Shown here piece by piece: positions 1 to 9,970 of a DNA stretch of 64,000 nt; within the stretch, counting starts at the first letter, position 1, and the number at the start of each line of letters is the position of its first letter. A model generated the notes under the pieces. It was not told where the DNA came from, did no database searches, and saw nothing but the letters and a program-made list of their open reading frames with translations. Position numbers and translations under genes: made by a program. The stretch covers positions 124,001 to 188,000 of the forward strand of contig CANJLQ010000002.1 in the NCBI GenBank assembly GCA_947475735.1, written 5' to 3'. The stretch comes from Caulobacteraceae bacterium (GTDB lineage: Bacteria; Pseudomonadota; Alphaproteobacteria; Caulobacterales; Caulobacteraceae).

Positions 1-1
1 C

Positions 2-490
2 AGCGACCTGACCGGGGCGATGGGGATCACGCCGCCCAGTCTGTATGCCGCGTTCGGCGACAAGAAGCGGTTGTTCCTGGAGTGCGTGGGTCTGTACCTG
101 GCGGCCGAGTCACCACACGCCATGATTGAGTCCGCACCGACGGCGCGCGAGGCCGCGCGGCGACTGCTGACGGTCAGCGCCGAGGGCGTGACGGGCGACA
201 CGACGCCGACCGGCTGTCTGCTGGCGACCTCGGCGCTCAGCGTTTCGGCGACGGCCGGGGACGTCCAGGCCGAACTGGCCGCGATCCGGCACGGGATCGA
301 GGCGACGCTGAGGGAACGGTTCGAGCGGGGGCGCGCCGACGGCGAACTGCCCGCCGACACCGACGTCGATGCCCTGGCCGGCCACATGATGGCGATGACC
401 CAAGGGCTGTCGACCCTGGCGCGGGACGGGGCCTCGCGCGAGAAGCTGCTGAGGGTCGCCGACGCCGCGATGGCGGGCTGGCCGGACTAG
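2..490 (+). CDS. TetR-family transcriptional regulator (5' end outside window)
   Basis: The visible part begins inside the N-terminal DNA-binding domain: the reading frame is open from base 2 (SDLTGAMGITPPSLYAAFGDK), which matches the recognition-helix end typical of TetR/AcrR repressors. The rest is an alpha-helical ligand-binding domain of about 130 residues. The ATG at 20 lies inside the helix-turn-helix and is not the real start; the true start is upstream of the window. The ligand and target are unknown. It converges on the gapR operon and its stop overlaps the end of the next minus-strand gene by 4 nt. Confidence 0.85.
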   Translation, partial: SDLTGAMGITPPSLYAAFGDKKRLFLECVGLYLAAESPHAMIESAPTAREAARRLLTVSAEGVTGDTTPTGCLLATSALSVSATAGDVQAELAAIRHGIEATLRERFERGRADGELPADTDVDALAGHMMAMTQGLSTLARDGASREKLLRVADAAMAGWPD

Positions 491-801
491 TCGTCCCGGG
501 GCTTGCGACGCCAGGGCGGGCGGGTGTCCTCGCCATTGGCTTTTCGCGTGATCTCCTTGAGCTTGCGGCCCTGCATGGCCGAGAGCGCCTGACCCGGCGC
601 GCCTTTTTCAGGATCACCGAAGGCCCGGCCATAGGTCTTCACGCGGTCGCCAACCGAATCGAGGAACTCGCCCTCCCACTCGGACAGGGACACGCCGGCC
701 TTCTCCGCCGCCCGTTTGGCGCGTTTCAGAGCGTTCAGCGCCGCGCGCTTGGCGGCCTCGCGCTGGGCTTCGTACGGACTCGCGGGCGGCTTTCGCTTCA
801 C
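487..801 (-). CDS. Conserved hypothetical protein, basic and helical
   Basis: 104 residues, rich in Lys/Arg/Ala at the N-terminus (PYEAQREAAKRAALNALKRA) and with an acidic central helix. It starts 13 nt after the stop of gapR, so the two are probably co-transcribed. No membrane segment or signal peptide is seen. I do not recognise a family with a known function; the charge pattern would fit a nucleic-acid-associated protein, but that is only inference from its partner. Confidence 0.7.
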   Translation of the reverse strand: MKRKPPASPYEAQREAAKRAALNALKRAKRAAEKAGVSLSEWEGEFLDSVGDRVKTYGRAFGDPEKGAPGQALSAMQGRKLKEITRKANGEDTRPPWRRKPRDD

Positions 802-814
802 CCGGCCGAAGGTG

Positions 815-1090
815 TCAGATTTCGCCCAGCGCGGACAGATACAGGTCCAGGATCGCGTCCTCTTCCTGGCGCTTCGCCTTGTCCTGTTTGCGGATGCGGA
901 TGACCTTGCGCAGGATCTTGACGTCGTAACCCTCGCCCTTGGCCTCGGCGAAGACCTCCTTCTGGTCGGCCATGATGGCGGCCTTGTCTTCTTCCAGACG
1001 CTCGATGCGCTCGATGATGGTGCGCAGCCGCCCCTGGGCCGCCGAGTTCAGGACGTCGGGGGAAGCGTCGAAGCCGGCGTCGTCCGCCAT
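815..1090 (-). CDS. gapR: Nucleoid-associated protein GapR (DUF2312)
   Basis: 91 residues that match the DUF2312 family almost end to end: an N-terminal coiled coil (RLRTIIERIERLEEDKAAI) and the conserved C-terminal segment with RIRKQDKAKRQEEDAILDLY. In Caulobacter GapR is an essential, AT-preferring protein that encircles over-twisted DNA ahead of replication and transcription and stimulates topoisomerases. That role is family knowledge; the sequence shows family membership. The next gene downstream follows after 13 nt. Confidence 0.9.
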   Translation of the reverse strand: MADDAGFDASPDVLNSAAQGRLRTIIERIERLEEDKAAIMADQKEVFAEAKGEGYDVKILRKVIRIRKQDKAKRQEEDAILDLYLSALGEI

Positions 1091-1158
1091 GAGAACTCTC
1101 CAATCAAACGAGCCGGGACGCTAACCATGCCGACGCGGCCCGCTCAACGCCGGACACG

Positions 1159-1186
1159 AAAAAGGCCGCGGACAAAGCCCGCAGCC
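1159..1186 (-). terminator. Rho-independent terminator of rpmJ
   Basis: On the minus strand a stem of about 10 bp with two G-U wobbles and a short TTTG loop is followed by TTTTT. It lies about 60 nt beyond the rpmJ stop. Confidence 0.65.
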
Positions 1187-1246
1187 TGTGGATCGTTCAG
1201 CGCTCAAGCAGCGCGGCTCCGCGAGCCGCGCGTTAGCGCCAGGGTG

Positions 1247-1372
1247 TCAGCCCTGCTTCGCCTTAAAGCGCGGGTCGGTCTTGTTGATCACGAAGACCAC
1301 GCCCTTGCGACGCACGACCTTGCAGTCGCGGTGGCGGGTCTTGAGCGACTTGAGCGAGCTGCGGACCTTCAT
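1247..1372 (-). CDS. rpmJ: 50S ribosomal protein L36
   Basis: A 41-residue gene: [20 protein letters not shown] is followed by [21 protein letters not shown]. The MKVR start and VVRRKG core are diagnostic of L36. Only one Cys remains (Cys17), so the zinc-binding C-C-C-H set of classical L36 is absent. This longer, zinc-free form is common in alphaproteobacteria. It is a single-gene unit with its own terminator. Confidence 0.93.
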   Translation of the reverse strand: MKVRSSLKSLKTRHRDCKVVRRKGVVFVINKTDPRFKAKQG

Positions 1373-1843
1373 GGTCGGACTTCCTTAGTGGCGCTATCGC
1401 TCGCCGCGCGGCGGCTCGCTGCTTTAGCGCGTGAGGCAAAGCGAAAATAGAAAAGCCGCAGGGCGGGCCAGCGGCGGAGCGGTGCCTATAGAGAAGGTGG
1501 GCGAGCGCGTCAACGTCGAGGTTGGGGACCGAAGCAAACATTGGCTGATCCCCGGCGCCCAAGCAGCGAGTGACCGCGTCGCGAGCGGTAGCGCCCCTTC
1601 AAGAATGGAGGCCTGGCCTCCGAGTTGAACGGAGGGTTTGCGGGTTTGCATCCCCGCCGCGTCGCCCCTCCGCCACCAGGCCGTGATCCGAGAGCCACGC
1701 CACCCTGCCGGAATCGCCTTAAGCCCGCGTCAGCAGGAACGGTTTACGAGACTTCACCGTATCGTGTGGGCGTCGGTCACATTGCCGTGCCGATTGGCAC
1801 GAGATTTGATCGGCACCACCGTCCTCTGGGAAACGCCATTCGT
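1373..1843. other. 471-bp intergenic region between divergent rpmJ and transglycosylase
   Basis: No convincing gene. It must hold the promoters of rpmJ (minus) and the transglycosylase (plus). A perfect 7-bp-arm palindrome (GGAGGCCTGGCCTCC) sits at 1607-1621. Small open frames here lack ribosome binding sites and family features. An unannotated structured RNA cannot be excluded. Confidence 0.5.
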
Positions 1844-3109
1844 ATGCGCCTCGACTATCGCCTCGTTCTGATCGCCTGCGTCTCGGCCTGCGCGCCGATG
1901 CTGCCGGAAGCGCCGCCTGTCGTGGCGCGCGCCGAACCCGCGCCGCCGCGACCGGCTGAGGCGACGTCGGCGCAGGAACGCCCCTACTCCACCGACGCCG
2001 CAGGGTTCGAGGGCTGGAAGCAGGGGTTCCTGAACCGCAAGGGCGGCGCGCGGCGGGAGGCCTATGCGCGCCAGCTGGACGGTCTGTCGCCCGACCCGGA
2101 CGTGATCCGGCTGGACGGCAACCAGCCCGAGTTCAGCCGCCCGGCCGGGGCCTATATCTCGAACGCGGCGTCCGCGACCCGCATCGCCCAGGCCCGACAG
2201 CGCCTGGATGTCGTGCCCGCGTCGGTCGTGCAGCGGTTCGGCGTCCCGGCCGAGATTCTGGTGTCGATCTGGGGCAATGAATCCAGCTTCGGTGCCGTCC
2301 AGGGCGACAAGGATGTCATCCGCTCGCTGGCCACCCTCGCCTATGAGGGCCGCCGCCGCGACTGGGCCGAGGGTCAGCTGAAGGACGCGCTCGACATCGT
2401 CATCGACGGGCGGCGCGACCGCTCGGGCCTTCTGGGCAGCTGGGCCGGGGCGATGGGCCAGACCCAGTTCATGCCGGACAACTATCTGCGCCTGGGCGTC
2501 GATCAGAACGGCGACGGCCGTGTCGATATCTGGGGCTCGGACGCCGACGCCCTGGCCTCGGCGGCGAACCTGCTGGCCCAGGCGGGATGGAAGCGGGATC
2601 AGCGCTGGGGTTATGAGATCGTGCTGCCCCAGGGCTTCGACTACGCGCTGGCCGAAGCCGAGGGACGGCCCTGGAGCTTCTGGGCCCAGCGCGGCGTCAG
2701 CCTGGCCCAGGGGGGCGCGCCGACGACGGCGGAAGCGGCGGAGGCGGGCATCATCCTGCTGCCGCAAGGCGCGCGAGGGCCGGCGTTTCTGGCCCTGCCC
2801 AATCACTATGTCATCCGCCGCTACAACAACGCCGTGACCTATGCCCTGGCCATCGGCCTGACGGCGGACGGGGCGATCGGGCGGCCCGGTCTGGTGGGGA
2901 CCTGGCCCAATGACGGGCCGCTCTCGCGCGAGCAGCGGTTCGGGGCCCAGACGGCGCTGGCGCGGGCGGGATACGACGTCGGCGGCATCGACGGGGTGAT
3001 CGGCTCCGGCACGCGCCGGGCGCTGAGGGCGTGGCAGCTGGCCAACGGACGCACGCCGGACGGCTATCTGACGGCGGCGCTGGCCGATGAGCTGATGCGC
3101 GGGATGTAG
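1844..3109 (+). CDS. Lytic murein transglycosylase, MltB family, with peptidoglycan-binding domain
   Basis: 421 residues from ATG 1844. This start begins a short hydrophobic leader with two possible lipobox cysteines (LIAC, VSAC), pointing to an outer-membrane lipoprotein. The catalytic domain has the MltB signature IWGNESSFG, where Glu is the general acid, followed by MGQTQFMPDNY and DIWGSDADALASAANLL. A C-terminal PG_binding_1 repeat of about 60 residues (GYDVGGIDGVIGSGTRRAL) anchors it to the wall. It cleaves the MurNAc-GlcNAc bond with 1,6-anhydro product formation (family knowledge). Frame is open further upstream to 1625, but those residues look non-coding. Confidence 0.9.
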   Translation: MRLDYRLVLIACVSACAPMLPEAPPVVARAEPAPPRPAEATSAQERPYSTDAAGFEGWKQGFLNRKGGARREAYARQLDGLSPDPDVIRLDGNQPEFSRPAGAYISNAASATRIAQARQRLDVVPASVVQRFGVPAEILVSIWGNESSFGAVQGDKDVIRSLATLAYEGRRRDWAEGQLKDALDIVIDGRRDRSGLLGSWAGAMGQTQFMPDNYLRLGVDQNGDGRVDIWGSDADALASAANLLAQAGWKRDQRWGYEIVLPQGFDYALAEAEGRPWSFWAQRGVSLAQGGAPTTAEAAEAGIILLPQGARGPAFLALPNHYVIRRYNNAVTYALAIGLTADGAIGRPGLVGTWPNDGPLSREQRFGAQTALARAGYDVGGIDGVIGSGTRRALRAWQLANGRTPDGYLTAALADELMRGM

Positions 3110-3117
3110 AGGGCGTT

Positions 3118-3280
3118 CCTTCTCCCCTTGCGGGAGAAGGTGGCCGAGCGCAGCGAGGTCGGATGAGGGGTGATAGGCGACGGTGCCCGGGGGCTCGCCA
3201 TCGCTATCCCTCACTTCTGCAATCGAGTTTCACCCCTCATCCGGCCCTGACGGGCCACCTTCTCCCGCAAGGGGAGAAGG
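3118..3280. repeat. REP/BIME-like paired palindromic repeat
   Basis: Arms 3118-3145 and 3253-3280 are perfect 28-nt inverted repeats, each itself a small hairpin (CCTTCTCCCCTTGCGGGAGA type). An inner 13-nt pair lies at about 3161-3173 and 3230-3242. The element fills the gap between the convergent transglycosylase and cysS genes and could fold into a long hairpin that ends both transcripts. It is a different family from the repeats at 11916 and 39478. Confidence 0.8.
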
Positions 3281-3283
3281 GGA

Positions 3284-4693
<1,410 letters not shown>

Positions 4694-4846
4694 TATGAAG
4701 CGGAGCCGTAGGTTTTCTTGCGGGACTTGCCTCGCGTCCCATATAGCCGTGTCAGCCCGGCGAACAGCCGTGGCCACGAACAGGGAGAGCGACGCGCGTC
4801 AATCCGGGGCCATCGTCCCGGCGCTACTGGTCGCTGAAAACAATTC

Positions 4847-5461
4847 ATGGATGCCCATGCCGCCCGCCCGACCCTCGTCGGCAATGATCACGTGACCCGC
4901 CCGACCCGCGAGGAGGCCCTGGCGGCCGTTCGCACCCTGATCGCCTGGTCGGGGGACAATCCCGACCGCGAGGGCCTGCTGGACACCCCCAAGCGGGTGG
5001 TCGACGCCTATGGCGAATGGTTTGAGGGCTATGCCGCCGATCCGGCCAAGGAGCTGTCGCGGACGTTCGAGGACGTCCAGGGCTATGACGACATGGTCCT
5101 GCTGCGCGACATCGAGGTCGAGAGCCACTGCGAGCACCACATGGCACCCTTCCTGGGCAAGGCCTATGTCGCCTATCTGCCGACCGAGAAAGTCGTGGGC
5201 ATCTCCAAGATCGCGCGCGTGGTCGAAATCTTCTCCAAGCGTCTGCAGACGCAGGAGACCCTGACCCAGGAAATCGCCGCCTCGCTGGAGGACCACTTGT
5301 CGCCGGCCGGGGTCGCGGTGCTGATCGACGCCGAGCATCAGTGCATGACGACGCGCGGCGTGCATCACCGCCACGTCTCGACCATCACCACGCGCTTCAC
5401 CGGCCAGTTCAAGAGCGACCCGGCCCTGATCGAGCGGTTCCTGAAGCTGGCCAAGGGCTGA
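4847..5461 (+). CDS. folE: GTP cyclohydrolase I
   Basis: 204 residues. Catalyses GTP to 7,8-dihydroneopterin triphosphate, the first step of tetrahydrofolate synthesis. Zinc ligands are visible: Cys95 and His98 in [16 protein letters not shown], and the second Cys in [11 protein letters not shown]. Substrate-site motifs [13 protein letters not shown] and QTQERLT-like [12 protein letters not shown] are conserved. Homodecameric cytoplasmic enzyme. A stand-alone gene with its own promoter region between 4694 and 4846. Confidence 0.96.
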   Translation: MDAHAARPTLVGNDHVTRPTREEALAAVRTLIAWSGDNPDREGLLDTPKRVVDAYGEWFEGYAADPAKELSRTFEDVQGYDDMVLLRDIEVESHCEHHMAPFLGKAYVAYLPTEKVVGISKIARVVEIFSKRLQTQETLTQEIAASLEDHLSPAGVAVLIDAEHQCMTTRGVHHRHVSTITTRFTGQFKSDPALIERFLKLAKG

Positions 5462-5612
5462 GGTCTCGCCTCACGGGGGAAAACCGCGGGACGGGAACCC
5501 GGATCGGTCGCTGGCCGCTTTACAAGCCCGGCGTCAGACGCCAAGAACCGTCCGAAGCCTTAAACGCGATGCTCGCGCGACCGACGCCGAGCCAGATGGA
5601 GACGACCAGATC

Positions 5613-6056
<444 letters not shown>

Positions 6057-6079
6057 GCGACGACGTCGCCCGAAACGAC

Positions 6080-6113
6080 AAAGGCCGCGCCCCTCGGGAC
6101 GCGGCCTTTTTCT
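6080..6113 (+). terminator. Rho-independent terminator of exbD-like gene
   Basis: AAAGGCCGCG / CGCGGCCTTT arms with a CCCCTCGGGA loop, then TTTTTC. Perfect GC-rich stem plus T tract 24 nt after the stop. Confidence 0.9.
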
Positions 6114-6132
6114 TTGACGTGGAGCCGATGGC

Positions 6133-6318
6133 CTAGTGGCGGCCGTCGCCCTTCAGGCTGTCTTTGATGCCGCCGACGGTGTTCTGGACCTTGCCCTCGA
6201 CCTTGTCCGCGCGGCCTTCGGCCTTCAGCTTCTCGTCGCCGGTGAGCTTGCCGAGGCCCTCCTTGATGGAGCCTTGGGCCTGTTTGGCGGCGCCTTCGAT
6301 ACGGTCATGATCAGCCAT
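6133..6318 (-). CDS. CsbD-family stress protein
   Basis: 61 residues, hydrophilic, with the CsbD pattern DRIEGAAKQAQGSIKEGLGK then KAEGRADKVEGKVQ. A strong ribosome binding site (AGGAG) lies 8 nt upstream of ATG. CsbD proteins are small, natively flexible, general-stress-induced proteins of unknown biochemical role. It converges on the exbD-like gene. Confidence 0.9.
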   Translation of the reverse strand: MADHDRIEGAAKQAQGSIKEGLGKLTGDEKLKAEGRADKVEGKVQNTVGGIKDSLKGDGRH

Positions 6319-6410
6319 GATGATCTCCTGGGTTCGACGCCACCGGGATGGTCGCGCTTCACGGGAGATAGCGGGATCGGGCGCGTCCAGTTCCGTATGG
6401 TCTGGCTTGC

Positions 6411-6866
6411 CTAGCGTCGCAGCCAGGTGGTGACGGCCCAGGCGTGGGCGTCGTGGCGCAGTTCGGCCAGGGCCGAGCGCGGATGCAGCCAGACCAATTC
6501 GTGGTCGTCCTCGACCTTGCGCGCGGGGTCCAGGGCGATCATCCGCGCGATCCAGACACCGCCGACGTTGTTGACCGGCTCACCGTCGGACTTCCTGAAA
6601 TACTGGCCGGCCTCGACCAAACGCTGGACGGGTTCGATCGTCATGCCGGTCTCTTCCAAAAACTCCCGGACCAGGGCCTGTTGCTCGGTCTCGGGGCCAT
6701 CGACGGCCCCGCCCGGGAGGTCGTGATAGGGGGTGTCGCGGGTCACGCGCACACAGGCCAGCTTCTCGTCGTGGAAGACCAGGCCGAAGGCCGTGGGGCG
6801 GATCAGGTAGTCGACGCCGGCGTCGGCGTGGCCGAACTGCAGCACCGGCGACGCGGCAGCCGTCAC
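6411..6866 (-). CDS. NUDIX hydrolase
   Basis: 151 residues. The Nudix box is intact: GGAVDGPETEQQALVREFLE followed by ETGM, giving the REFLEE metal-binding core. The substrate cannot be told from sequence; length and architecture fit small nucleoside-diphosphate-X hydrolases. Its start overlaps the stop of the sensor kinase gene at 6863 by 4 nt, so it is the last gene of the two-component operon. Confidence 0.88.
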   Translation of the reverse strand: MTAAASPVLQFGHADAGVDYLIRPTAFGLVFHDEKLACVRVTRDTPYHDLPGGAVDGPETEQQALVREFLEETGMTIEPVQRLVEAGQYFRKSDGEPVNNVGGVWIARMIALDPARKVEDDHELVWLHPRSALAELRHDAHAWAVTTWLRR

Positions 6867-7906
6867 AGGTCGAAGGCCAGCCGGGCGCGGACCCCCTTGT
6901 GCGCCCCGTCGAACTCGACCACCGAGCGCAGGCCGGACGCCATGGCGGTGATGATCTTGCCGCCCAGACCCGTGCCCTTGGGGGTGCCCTCACCCAGCCC
7001 CGGGCCGTCGTCCTCCACCGTCAGAATCGCCCGTTTGCCAGTGGCGTCGGGTTGCAGGATCACGCGGATCTCGCCCCCCTGCCCCGGGCCATAGGCGTAC
7101 TTCACGGCATTGGTCACCAGCTCGGTCACGACCACGCCCAACGACACGGCCTGGTCGGTCGGAACCCAGATCGAGGCGGCCTGGAGCGTGATGTTCGGCG
7201 CGCTGCCGTCGGGGCCCAGGGACTTGCAGAGCTCGTCGACCAGCCCCTCGAGGTAGGCGTCCATCTCGACGCTTTCCATGTTGCCGGAGGTGTAGAGGCG
7301 CCGGTGGACGTGGGCCACGGCCTCGATCCGGCCCTGGGCCTCGCGCAGAGCCGACCGCGCGCCGTCATCGGTGAGGTGACGTTGTTGCAGCGACATGAAG
7401 CTGGACACCAGTTGCAGCGAGTTGCCCACGCGATGATTGACCTCGCGCAGCATGGCTTCGGCCCGGTCGCGCGCCAGGCGCACCATCTCCTGGGCCTCTT
7501 CGTTCTCGCGCTGGAGGCGACGGCGCAGCAGGGCGTCTTCCACGGCGGACCGCAGCAGGGCGGTGAAGTCCTCGGACACGTCCTTGATGACATAGTCGGC
7601 GGCGCCGGCGCGCAGGGCGGCGACGGCGATCCGGCCTTCCTGGGCCCCCGTCACATAGACGACCGGGGGCGGCGCCGGGCGATCCAGGATGTCGGGCAGG
7701 ACGTCCAGCCCGTCGCGGCCGGGCATGTAGTGATCCAGGGCGAGGATATCGAACGCGCCTTCGGCCAGCATCTCCAGGCCCGCGTCGCCGTCGGGGGCCA
7801 GGGTCACCTCATAGCCGTGACGGCCGAGTTCCTTTTGCACGAGCCGCGACAGGCCGCGGTCGTCGTCGATGTAGAGCAGCCGGATGGGCGGCCGGGCGTC
7901 GGTCAT
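6863..7906 (-). CDS. Hybrid response regulator / HWE-HisKA_2 sensor histidine kinase
   Basis: 347 residues. Residues 1-125 form a receiver domain (LLYIDDD acidic pocket, LDHYMPGRDG with phosphoacceptor Asp, YVTGA, YVIKD). Then comes a coiled linker and a HisKA_2 dimerisation domain with the phospho-histidine in REVNHRVGNSLQLVSSFMSL, and an HATPase_c domain (ELVTNAVKYAY N box, DDGPG G1 box, GTGLGGKII). No membrane segment, so cytoplasmic. This receiver-kinase order suggests it relays signals from the neighbouring membrane kinase. Overlaps the preceding regulator by 4 nt. Confidence 0.92.
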   Translation of the reverse strand: MTDARPPIRLLYIDDDRGLSRLVQKELGRHGYEVTLAPDGDAGLEMLAEGAFDILALDHYMPGRDGLDVLPDILDRPAPPPVVYVTGAQEGRIAVAALRAGAADYVIKDVSEDFTALLRSAVEDALLRRRLQRENEEAQEMVRLARDRAEAMLREVNHRVGNSLQLVSSFMSLQQRHLTDDGARSALREAQGRIEAVAHVHRRLYTSGNMESVEMDAYLEGLVDELCKSLGPDGSAPNITLQAASIWVPTDQAVSLGVVVTELVTNAVKYAYGPGQGGEIRVILQPDATGKRAILTVEDDGPGLGEGTPKGTGLGGKIITAMASGLRSVVEFDGAHKGVRARLAFDL

Positions 7907-8328
7907 TCGATCTCCGGCGCCTGCATCACCGACAGGAAAAGCCCCAGCTGGCGGATGGCGGAGGCGAAGCTCTCATAGTCCACCGGCTTGGTGATGTAGA
8001 CATTGCAGCCAAGGTCGTAGCAGCGCTGGATTTCGGTCTTGTCGTCGGTGGTGGTCAGCACCACCACCGGCGCGCGCCGCAGCCGCTCGTCGCGCTTGAC
8101 CTCGGCCAGGATGTCGGTGCCGGACATGTCGGGCAGGTTCAGGTCCAGCAGGATCAGCATCGGGCCGTTCAGCTGAACCTCTTCGCTGAACAGATAGTCC
8201 AGCGCCGGCTGGCCCGCGTCGAAATGGGCGATCTCGTTGGAGATGTTGGCCCTGCGGATGTTCTTCTCGATCAGCCGGGCGTGGCCATGGTCGTCCTCGA
8301 CCATGACGATCTTCACGGGATTGCTCAC
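7903..8328 (-). CDS. Single-domain response regulator (Rcp1 type)
   Basis: 141 residues, receiver domain only: MVEDDHGHARL, the phosphoacceptor Asp in LLDLNLPDMSGTD, conserved Thr in VVLTTTDD and Lys in YITKPVDY. There is no output domain, so it acts by protein contact or as a phosphorelay intermediate. The extended beta4-alpha4 loop resembles the Rcp1 group that pairs with CHASE or phytochrome kinases. It overlaps genes on both sides by 4 nt. Confidence 0.93.
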   Translation of the reverse strand: MSNPVKIVMVEDDHGHARLIEKNIRRANISNEIAHFDAGQPALDYLFSEEVQLNGPMLILLDLNLPDMSGTDILAEVKRDERLRRAPVVVLTTTDDKTEIQRCYDLGCNVYITKPVDYESFASAIRQLGLFLSVMQAPEIE

Positions 8329-9857
8329 ACGGTATCTCCAGCCTCGTCGAGGATCAGGCGTTTGGGAAATTTCAGGCGGAATGTCGAGCCTTCGCCGAGC
8401 ACGGACTCGACGGTGACGTCACCGCCCAGTCGGCGAACGCTGTTGCGCACGAAGGCCAGGCCCAGGCCCTCGCCCGGGCGGTCCTGACGCCCCGAGCGGC
8501 GGAACAGTTCGAAGATGCGCTCGTGGTCACGATCGGAGATGCCGCGACCGTTGTCGGTGACGGCGTATTCGACCCAGCCACCGGGGACATCGCGCCCGGT
8601 GACCTCGATCCGGCCCGGTCGCTTGGGGTCCAGATATTTGACGGCGTTGTCGATGAGGTTGCCCAGGATCTGCTCCACGGACAGCCGGTCGCTCTCGAAC
8701 TCCGGCAGGTCGGCGACGAGCACCTCGCCGTCGGCCTGTTCGACCTGGTGGCTGATGCTGTCGGCGATGCGGCGGACCATCGCGGCGACGTCCAGCGTCT
8801 CGGGGATCAGATTGCGCCGGCCTTCGCGCGACAGCTTCAGGATCGCGCCGATCAGCCGGTCCATCTTCTCGGTCGAGGCGCGGATGAAGCCGACCGCCTC
8901 GGGGATGTCCTCTCGCGCGGCGGTCAGGGCCTCGCGCTCGACCAGGCCGGGGGCCAGGGTCTCGACCTTGGTCATCTGCAGATCGATGGTCTTGCCCGCC
9001 TGCTCCAGCTCGGCGGTGTAGCCCATGACGTTGACCAGGGGCGAGCGCAGGTCGTGGCTGACGATATAGGCGAACCGCTGAACCTCTTCGTTGGCGCGGG
9101 TCAGGGCGGCGGTGCGGGCGCGGACGGTCTCCTCCAGCCCGGCATTGGTGCGGTCCAGCGCGGCCTGGGCGGCCTTCAACTCCGCGAGGTAGCGGCGAAC
9201 GAGCAGGAAGGCGATCCCGGCGAGAACCAGGATCAGAAGCCCCGCCAGGGCATTGGTGAAGAGGGTGACCGCTGCCGATCCTTCGGACTGTTCGCGCGAA
9301 TCGGCGATGTCGAGCCCGATCTGCTGATCGATGTCGTCGAGCTGCGTCTCGAGCTCGCGCATGAGCTCCTGGCCGCGTCCGCCCCGCACCAGGGCGACGG
9401 CCTCGGCCGACCGGCCCTGGCGATACAGGTCCAGGACACGGGACATTTCGAGGATCTTGTCGCGCGACAGGCGGCGGATCGCCTCGACCCCCGCCTGGCC
9501 GGCGGCGTCCGAGCCCAGCCGATCCTCGAGATCCTGAACCGCGGCCTCGTGCACATCGATGGCGGTGAGATAGCTGCGCATCAGGCTGTCGCGACCCGTC
9601 AGAAGATAGCCGCGCTGAGAGGTCTCGGCGTCCTGGAGATTGATCAGCAACAGCCGACCAGCCCGCCGGGTCTGCCAGTGGGATTCGACCTTGGCGCTGA
9701 AGTCGGCCGTGCGGTTGATCAGAACGAAGGTGCTGAGATTGACCACCAGCAGCAGGAGGATCGCCGCCACCAGCAGCAGGACGATCGACCGCCCCAGCGT
9801 CCGCTCGCCCGCGAGCCGGTTCAACCGGCTGAGAAATTCTTCGATCGCGGTACGCAT
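8325..9857 (-). CDS. CHASE3-domain membrane sensor histidine kinase
   Basis: 510 residues. TM1 (about 22-45), a periplasmic CHASE3 domain (QDAETSQRGYLLTGRDSL is the signature), TM2 (about 205-225, FTNALAGLLILVLAGIAFLL), a coiled linker, HisKA with the phospho-His in FAYIVSHDLRSPLVNVMGYT, and HATPase_c (NLIDNAVKYLD, TDNGRGI, GLGLAFVRN). First gene of the operon kinase - regulator - REC-kinase - NUDIX. The input signal is unknown. Confidence 0.93.
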   Translation of the reverse strand: MRTAIEEFLSRLNRLAGERTLGRSIVLLLVAAILLLLVVNLSTFVLINRTADFSAKVESHWQTRRAGRLLLINLQDAETSQRGYLLTGRDSLMRSYLTAIDVHEAAVQDLEDRLGSDAAGQAGVEAIRRLSRDKILEMSRVLDLYRQGRSAEAVALVRGGRGQELMRELETQLDDIDQQIGLDIADSREQSEGSAAVTLFTNALAGLLILVLAGIAFLLVRRYLAELKAAQAALDRTNAGLEETVRARTAALTRANEEVQRFAYIVSHDLRSPLVNVMGYTAELEQAGKTIDLQMTKVETLAPGLVEREALTAAREDIPEAVGFIRASTEKMDRLIGAILKLSREGRRNLIPETLDVAAMVRRIADSISHQVEQADGEVLVADLPEFESDRLSVEQILGNLIDNAVKYLDPKRPGRIEVTGRDVPGGWVEYAVTDNGRGISDRDHERIFELFRRSGRQDRPGEGLGLAFVRNSVRRLGGDVTVESVLGEGSTFRLKFPKRLILDEAGDTV

Positions 9858-9970
9858 TGTCGCAATGCTTTAGCGGTCGCCTCCCGCGTGTCCAGCTTGG
9901 CGGTTTACGGCGCAACCTGTGCAGGGTGAAGGCATTGCGTTAACTGGCTGTGCCGTTTCGGGAGGGGTCT

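Noticed and set aside
9908-9970. Start of the membrane protein at 9950
   Set aside because: ATG 9971 has the GGAGGGG ribosome binding site; the earlier start has none.
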